Part shown: positions 28,045-32,776 of the stretch, in pieces
Layout: the number at the start of each line of letters is the position of its first letter
How positions within the stretch are numbered: the first letter of the stretch is position 1
Source of the DNA: a virus
Reading direction: 5' to 3' (one strand)
DNA: 32,776 bases
IMG/VR virus record: IMGVR_UViG_3300032516_004471
Coordinates: 1 to 32,776 of that record
Program-made: the position numbers and the translations under genes
Notes under the pieces: model-generated
What the model was told of the DNA's origin: nothing
Seen by the model: only the letters and a program-made list of their open reading frames with translations
Database searches by the model: none

Positions 28045-28449
28045 ATGGCGGTGAAGATGATCGATTCCGGGGATTATGAGTTTTCCCTGCCCGACGATAC
28101 GGGCGATCCCAAAACGGTGTTTGTGGTAAAGCCGTTGGACCAGTTCGAATTCCTGCGGATGTCCGCGGTATTCGGGCGCATTGCCGGCAGCCTGGATGCC
28201 AAGGGCGAGGGCAAGGGGTTCTTCGATTTCCTGGCCAGCGCGGACAGCGAGGGCTTCCAGCGCGCGTACGAGCGGTTCATGGGCGAGCATATCATCGAGA
28301 TCCGCAACATCCGCAACCCCCAGGGGAAACTCGTAACCGTCAAGGGTGCAGAGGTGGACCCCAAGGTTATCGGGCCCATGGACGGTTTTGTTATTTTCAG
28401 CGATGCCATCGGCAGGGTTGCTGTTGCGGGGCAAGAACGAAAAAACTGA
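28045..28449 (+). CDS. Tail assembly chaperone, short form (gpG-like)
   Basis: 134 aa after AAGGGGAG. It includes FVVKPLDQFEFLRMSAVFGR and AYERFMGEHIIEIRNIRNPQ and ends GQERKN. As in lambda G, it lies between the tube and tape measure genes and its end carries a -1 slippery site just before the stop. It should bind tape measure protein during tail assembly and be absent from the virion. Confidence 0.75.
   Translation: MAVKMIDSGDYEFSLPDDTGDPKTVFVVKPLDQFEFLRMSAVFGRIAGSLDAKGEGKGFFDFLASADSEGFQRAYERFMGEHIIEIRNIRNPQGKLVTVKGAEVDPKVIGPMDGFVIFSDAIGRVAVAGQERKN
28440..28446 (+). promoter_or_regulatory. -1 ribosomal frameshift site A AAA AAC
   Basis: The heptamer fits X XXY YYZ in the chaperone frame (CGA AAA AAC TGA) and lies directly before its stop codon. 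Shifting -1 enters the open frame of 28458-28814, which is open well upstream of the site. Confidence 0.8.
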
Positions 28450-28457
28450 AAATCGCG

Positions 28458-28814
28458 GTGCTGTGCAGCGTAGAGGGTTTGAGTTGCCGAATATGTAAAC
28501 CTCGGGACGGCACCGCGAAGGCACTTAAAAGGGCCGAAGAAGCCCGGAGGGACCGAGGATGCATGGAGCCCACGGTCAACCCGCAATTCTCGGACGACGA
28601 AACCGGGGAGAACTTTTACCGTTGTCCCCTGGCACTATTAACCCCCGAGGCCGCGGCAATGGTGGAACTCAGCCAGTATGCTGCCATGGGTATAATGCCG
28701 TTCGGGGGTGGAATCCTGGAACAGCCGGCGTGGATACTGGCACGCATCAGGTATGTCCTTAATTGCCGCAGTGAATATTTAGCCGAAAAGGAAACGCATG
28801 CCCACCGGAAGTAA
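28458..28814 (+). CDS. Tail chaperone frameshift extension (gpT-like part of G-T)
   Basis: This frame has no convincing start of its own: the GTG at 28458 has no ribosome site. It is open through the overlap with the gene before it. Frameshifting at 28440-28446 would join residues 1-134 of the short form to 122 more residues, giving a 256-aa protein. The extension has LSCRICKPRDGTAKALKRAE and LLTPEAAAMVELSQYAAMG, then an acidic/helical end (ARIRYVLNCRSEYLAEKE). It overlaps the tape measure start by 17 bases. Equivalent to lambda gpGT. Confidence 0.7.
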   Translation: MLCSVEGLSCRICKPRDGTAKALKRAEEARRDRGCMEPTVNPQFSDDETGENFYRCPLALLTPEAAAMVELSQYAAMGIMPFGGGILEQPAWILARIRYVLNCRSEYLAEKETHAHRK

Positions 28815-31170
28815 CAAAAGCAAGCAGATGACCATCGTTATCATGGCCAAGGATGCAACCAAGGCCGCGTGGAAATCTGTTGAGGGCAGCGCCCAGGACG
28901 CGATGAACGCACTCAAGACGAGCGTAAAATCCGTTGAACTGGCGTTCCTGGGGCTTGAGACTGCGATCCTGGGTTCGGGGGTGTTCGCGCTCAAAAAGAT
29001 GGTGACGGTTGCCAAGGACATCGGTGTGGCGTCTGTGGCAAGCCGGTCCGAGATGGAGCAGTTGAGTTTCGAGTTCGAGAACATGATGGGGAGCGCCGAG
29101 GAAGGCGCCAAGGCACTGGAATCGCTCACGGCCGCCACGGATAAACTACCGTTCACCACGAAGGCCATATCCGAGACCGCCAAGAAACTGCGTGAGATCG
29201 GCATGCTCGGTCCCAATGTCGGCGCCGGCATGAAGGCCGTGGGGGATATGGCCGTTGATGCGGGGGTGGGCGTCCAGGAGATGGGTGACGCACTTTCCCG
29301 GATATGGCTTACGGGTTCGATCGGATCCCGGGGCCCGTCGGGGTTCATCCGCGGCATGCTCAAGACCAAGATGGGGTTGGATGTTGCGAAACTGTCCACC
29401 ACCGAACTCGGGGAAGCCATTACCAAGCTCATGATGGATCCCCAGTACGGCGTGGTCGGTATCGGTGACAAGTTCAACAAGACTTTCGAAGGCATTAAAA
29501 TCCAGATTCAGAAGACCTGGACCACCGTTAAAAATGCCATTGCCGACACCGGGTTATTCGACGAGGTGAAACGCATTGCCGACACCATCCTGAAATACAT
29601 CAGCGGCCCCGAGTTCATGGGTACGATGAAACGCCTCGGTGATGTGCTCACGGGGGTAGTGCGCAGCTTCCGTGAAAAGCTCGAGGAGATGGTTAAAAAC
29701 GGCGATGTTACCCGGTTGCTCGAACAGTGGGTGGGTATCATCCGCACCATCGGCAATGTCATTAAAAACATCATCAGTAACATACCGCAGATAGCGGGGG
29801 TGATTTTTAACATTGCCGAGAGCATCGCATTGACCATTGAAAGCATTGCAAAGGCGATCGATGGGGTAATGAGGAAGGTCGGGGAGATTACCGGGAAGAC
29901 GCAGGAACTCGAACGGGCGGCAAAGGATACCAATGACGCATGGAAGGAATCGAATACGATCCTGTCGCAGTTGCGGGACCGCCACAAGGAGATAAACGAA
30001 GCACTCAGCGTCGGCCGTGTTACCACCGGCGATGTGGCCAGTGCATACGACGATGTTCTGAATATCGTAACCAAGGTCGGCGGGGGTACTGAAAACTATA
30101 AAACGCAACTCGCGGACATCAATAAATACATGGCTATTTATAACGACGAGCATACTACCGCCCAGGGCCATGCGGCGATGCTCGAGGCAATCACCGAAAG
30201 CATGAATGATATCCTCACCAGCGTGGAAGGCAAGCAGTCCGGTATCTCGGAACAGCTTGGGGTGCAGTATAATACCGTCCAAGATCAGTTGGCCACCTAC
30301 CAGGACAATTATGTGGCCAATGCCGGTATCGGTAGCATTATCGGTGAGAACATAAAGAAACTCAAGGAAATGAAATGGATCGACGAGGAGACCGTCGGTA
30401 CCGTTAATGCAATAGGCGACGGCCACAAAGAAGTGGCGAAAAGTATTGACCAGGAAAACACCACCATGGAGACCGCGGCACAGCTCGCGTTGAAGATGAA
30501 GGACGCCATTAACGCAATAGAGCCGCCGAAGTTAAAACTCAGCGCCGAGGTATGGGACGATTTCATGAACGATTTTGTTGTCAAATACAAGGCCAAGGGT
30601 GCGGATATTGTCGAGATAATGAAAGACACGGCATCGGCCGCCCAGGGTGCGTTCTCGTCGCTGTTTTTCGATGTGCTCACCGGGCAGTTCAAATCGTTCG
30701 GGGATTACCTGAAAGCATTCTGGAATTCACTGGCGCAGGAAATGGCGAATATGATGTCGCGCAAACTCGTGAATTCATTGTTCGATGTATTGGCAAGTGG
30801 TGCTTCCAACTATAGTGGCGGTGGCACCAATGCACAGCCCGCGGCGGCCACGATTAATACCCAGGCCAGCGGATCCCCTGGCGCCGGCGGGTTCCAGCAC
30901 GGCGGTATCGTTATGGGCATGCCGGGGGTGGATCGCAACCCCGTGCGCGCCACCAAGGGCGAGATGATCCTCACGCAGCGTCAGCAGGCCAACCTTTTCA
31001 ATATCGCCAATAGCGGCGGCGGTGGCCGCGGGGATACCATTGTAGTCAACAACCATATCACGGCCATGGATAGCCAGGATGTATTTCGGGCACTGGACAA
31101 AAACAAGGGCGGGCTGTGGGCGGTCATAAACAAATCGAAGCGTTCCGGGTTCCGCGGCGCGAGGGGATAA
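28798..31170 (+). CDS. Tape measure protein
   Basis: 790 aa from ATG 28798 (AAAAGGA). It is a long Ala/Lys/Glu-rich helical protein: VEGSAQDAMNALKTSVKSVE, LGLETAILGSGVFALKKMVT, then hydrophobic helices (IGNVIKNIISNIPQIAGVIF, NIAESIALTIESIAKAIDGV) that could insert into the host membrane. The C-terminal GGFQHGGIVMGMPGVDRNPV and ATKGEMILTQRQQANLFNI is a common tape measure ending. It sets tail length: at roughly 0.15 nm per residue, 790 residues suggest a tail near 120 nm. Confidence 0.9.
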   Translation: MPTGSNKSKQMTIVIMAKDATKAAWKSVEGSAQDAMNALKTSVKSVELAFLGLETAILGSGVFALKKMVTVAKDIGVASVASRSEMEQLSFEFENMMGSAEEGAKALESLTAATDKLPFTTKAISETAKKLREIGMLGPNVGAGMKAVGDMAVDAGVGVQEMGDALSRIWLTGSIGSRGPSGFIRGMLKTKMGLDVAKLSTTELGEAITKLMMDPQYGVVGIGDKFNKTFEGIKIQIQKTWTTVKNAIADTGLFDEVKRIADTILKYISGPEFMGTMKRLGDVLTGVVRSFREKLEEMVKNGDVTRLLEQWVGIIRTIGNVIKNIISNIPQIAGVIFNIAESIALTIESIAKAIDGVMRKVGEITGKTQELERAAKDTNDAWKESNTILSQLRDRHKEINEALSVGRVTTGDVASAYDDVLNIVTKVGGGTENYKTQLADINKYMAIYNDEHTTAQGHAAMLEAITESMNDILTSVEGKQSGISEQLGVQYNTVQDQLATYQDNYVANAGIGSIIGENIKKLKEMKWIDEETVGTVNAIGDGHKEVAKSIDQENTTMETAAQLALKMKDAINAIEPPKLKLSAEVWDDFMNDFVVKYKAKGADIVEIMKDTASAAQGAFSSLFFDVLTGQFKSFGDYLKAFWNSLAQEMANMMSRKLVNSLFDVLASGASNYSGGGTNAQPAAATINTQASGSPGAGGFQHGGIVMGMPGVDRNPVRATKGEMILTQRQQANLFNIANSGGGGRGDTIVVNNHITAMDSQDVFRALDKNKGGLWAVINKSKRSGFRGARG

Positions 31171-31173
31171 ACC

Positions 31174-31779
31174 ATGAGCGACAATTTAATTAATAGCATC
31201 ATAAATTTCAGTTTCCCCTTCGAGGTTACGACCGTATATAACAATACCAAACTGCGGTCGTACAGTGGCCGCGAGGTGGTAATAAACCATTCTCAATACG
31301 ACATGAAAAAGTATAATATCCAGGCCGACGCGCTTACCCGCACCGAAATGAAAGCATTATTGGAATTCTACAACGACCACATGGGCGAATACGATTCATT
31401 TCTTTTCTACGATGCGCAGAATGGGTTTGTACCGCGGTGCACGATCGGTACTGGTACCGGCAGCAAATTCGATTTCCAACTCATGGATGAGTGGGATTTC
31501 GATAGATTCAATATCCTCGAGACCCCGACCGATGCCAAGATGTGGTCTAACAATACGCTCAAGACCAAGACCACGCATTATAATATTACATACCTGGCAT
31601 CGGGTATCTGCCTGTTCACCTACGGCAATGCTCCGGGTAACGGCCACCTGGTGGAGTCCGAATTTTATTATACACGCCGGGTACGGTTCGGCGGCCCCCT
31701 GGTTACGGGCGAGGTCAGCTATGATAATATCAGCCTGGGCTTTGAATTAATCGAGGTGGTGAATCGGGTGGTGCCATAG
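31174..31779 (+). CDS. Distal tail protein, DUF2460-like
   Basis: 201 aa. The sequence INFSFPFEVTTVYNNTKLRS, MKALLEFYNDHMGEYDSFLF, then YDAQNGFVPRCTIGTG matches the DUF2460/TIGR02217 plan (the FYxxxxGxxxxFxFxD region), the gene-transfer-agent gp12 type. It lies right after the tape measure and before a DUF2163 gene, as in those systems. It likely forms the distal tail ring. Confidence 0.75.
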   Translation: MSDNLINSIINFSFPFEVTTVYNNTKLRSYSGREVVINHSQYDMKKYNIQADALTRTEMKALLEFYNDHMGEYDSFLFYDAQNGFVPRCTIGTGTGSKFDFQLMDEWDFDRFNILETPTDAKMWSNNTLKTKTTHYNITYLASGICLFTYGNAPGNGHLVESEFYYTRRVRFGGPLVTGEVSYDNISLGFELIEVVNRVVP

Positions 31780-31780
31780 T

Positions 31781-32587
31781 ATGGACATGAGCGCCGACAA
31801 TCTCAAACTGGTGGAACTCTACGAGATCCTGCTGCGCGACGGCACTTATCTGCGCCGGACCACGAACTACGCCGACATCACATACACCGAGGACAGCAAT
31901 GTCTATACCGCGGCACCGGGTATGATGCGGTCCGATATCAGCTACGACAGCGACGCGAGCGAGGCCGAGTGTAAGATCACCATGCCCCGGGTGTCGCCGT
32001 GGGTTGATCCCGTAAGGCTGCCGATAGGGTATCTCGATGGTGCGTACCTGGTGGCGCGCGTGATAGACCGCACGGACCACAGCAATGGCAAGGTCATATT
32101 CAAGGGATACACTGGCAGTATCAATTACAGCTATACCGGCATCGAAATATCATTTACCTCAGCCATGGGCAAGCAGCGCCGTACCATACCACGGCGTAAA
32201 TATACCCGAGGCTGTGGTCATCCCATGTATGGTACGCGGTGCAAGCTCAACCGTAACGATTGGACGGTCCCAGGTACTATCGACGCCGGCAGCACCACGG
32301 TGCAGTTGCTGGCCGCCGATGTGGTTGATGATGCCGGGTATTTTGATCGCGGTATAATCACATTCACCACGGGCGCATTGGCCGGCGAAGCACGCTGGGT
32401 TAAATCCTACGCTGTGGGTGTATTCAATCTGTACGATGCGCTGCCGGCGGCGCCCGCGGAATCCGATCAATTCGAGGCATTGCCGTTCTGCGGTAAGACA
32501 TTTGATGTGTGCCGGGACACATACAGCAATCAACTCAACTATGGCGGCCATCAGCACATACCCACGCAGGACGAGGCGTACACATGA
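31781..32587 (+). CDS. DUF2163 / phage BR0599-like tail tip protein
   Basis: 268 aa; start ATG 31781, or 31787 (MSADN). It begins LKLVELYEILLRDGTYLRRT and has the C-terminal zinc-site-like part PRRKYTRGCGHPMYGTRCKL then FCGKTFDVCRDTYSNQLNYG and GHQHIPTQ. That C-terminal pattern is characteristic of BR0599/DUF2163 proteins (gene-transfer-agent gp13) that make the tail hub. The stop overlaps the next gene (ATGA). Confidence 0.85.
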   Translation: MDMSADNLKLVELYEILLRDGTYLRRTTNYADITYTEDSNVYTAAPGMMRSDISYDSDASEAECKITMPRVSPWVDPVRLPIGYLDGAYLVARVIDRTDHSNGKVIFKGYTGSINYSYTGIEISFTSAMGKQRRTIPRRKYTRGCGHPMYGTRCKLNRNDWTVPGTIDAGSTTVQLLAADVVDDAGYFDRGIITFTTGALAGEARWVKSYAVGVFNLYDALPAAPAESDQFEALPFCGKTFDVCRDTYSNQLNYGGHQHIPTQDEAYT

Positions 32588-32776
32588 ATTTTATCACGGT
32601 TGAACAGGGGCTGGCGCTGGCACAAACCGCCGAGACATGGGTGGGGACCCCGTTTATTTTCGGGGCATGCAGTAAGGGGCATGGCGTGGATTGCGCGCGG
32701 CTGATCTCCGGGGTGGCCAAGGAGAACGGGCTGGTGCCGGCCGGGTATCAACCTCCCAAGGAACACGCAGATTGGA
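32584..32776 (+). CDS. NlpC/P60 cell-wall peptidase (3' partial)
   Basis: The frame runs off the window end. The N-terminus MNFITVEQGLALAQTAETWV, GTPFIFGACSKGHGVDCARL has the catalytic Cys (C37) in the GxDCxxL motif of NlpC/P60 peptidases. Phages of this layout place it after the DUF2163 gene. It should cut peptidoglycan stem peptides at the tail tip during DNA entry. The catalytic His lies beyond the window. Confidence 0.85.
   Translation, partial: MNFITVEQGLALAQTAETWVGTPFIFGACSKGHGVDCARLISGVAKENGLVPAGYQPPKEHADW

Overview
The window is a continuous stretch of a tailed double-stranded DNA bacteriophage (or prophage) genome with a siphovirus-type plan. Every gene I can support lies on the + strand. 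The order large terminase, portal, Mu F-like head protein, protease/scaffold/capsid, connectors, tail tube, tail chaperone with a -1 frameshift, tape measure, DUF2460, DUF2163/BR0599 and NlpC/P60 peptidase is the standard late module; the last four resemble the tail end of gene transfer agents and lambda-like phages. No integrase, repressor, replication gene, tRNA or CRISPR array is visible. The host cannot be named. Good Shine-Dalgarno sites and sigma70-like promoters indicate a bacterium.

Region 1 (1-1775) holds two glycosyltransferases, the first cut by the window edge. Region 2 (1837-8036) starts at a sigma70-like promoter and is a tightly coupled operon, with mostly ATGA overlaps. It contains many tiny Cys-rich zinc-ribbon proteins, two DNA methyltransferases, a PD-(D/E)XK-like nuclease and an HNH protein. 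Gene borders here are built from short repeated junction sequences. Three mini-ORFs of 24-25 codons encode a shared Cys/ADVVHV peptide, two of them inside 65-bp direct repeats that flank the methyltransferase pair.

Region 3 (8037-13636) begins with an AT-richer regulatory stretch carrying a strong extended -10 promoter. It encodes an HU/IHF-like protein, a small exported protein, a DUF1937 protein, an AT-hook protein and small unknowns, all in unusually G-rich DNA with G-quadruplex motifs and another repeated junction. It ends with a WbpD-like acetyltransferase flanked by Zn ribbons and a ParB-like protein followed by two methyltransferases that share a leader. Those two methyltransferase genes carry long perfect hairpins, a G10 tract and an (ATG)7 run.

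Region 4 (13652-32776) is packaging, head and tail. A perfect TTGACA promoter at 16293 precedes the portal. The head protease, scaffold and capsid are one 868-codon gene with a strong internal ribosome site that should also make the capsid part alone. A small capsid-adjacent protein (21990) is homologous to the C-terminus of a 718-aa protein with IPT/TIG domains (23180). The tail chaperone pair is joined by an A AAA AAC slippery site.

The most unusual material is the repeat-junction-built zinc-ribbon/methyltransferase region (2.3-8 kb) and the hairpin-bearing ParB/methyltransferase cluster (11.5-13.6 kb).
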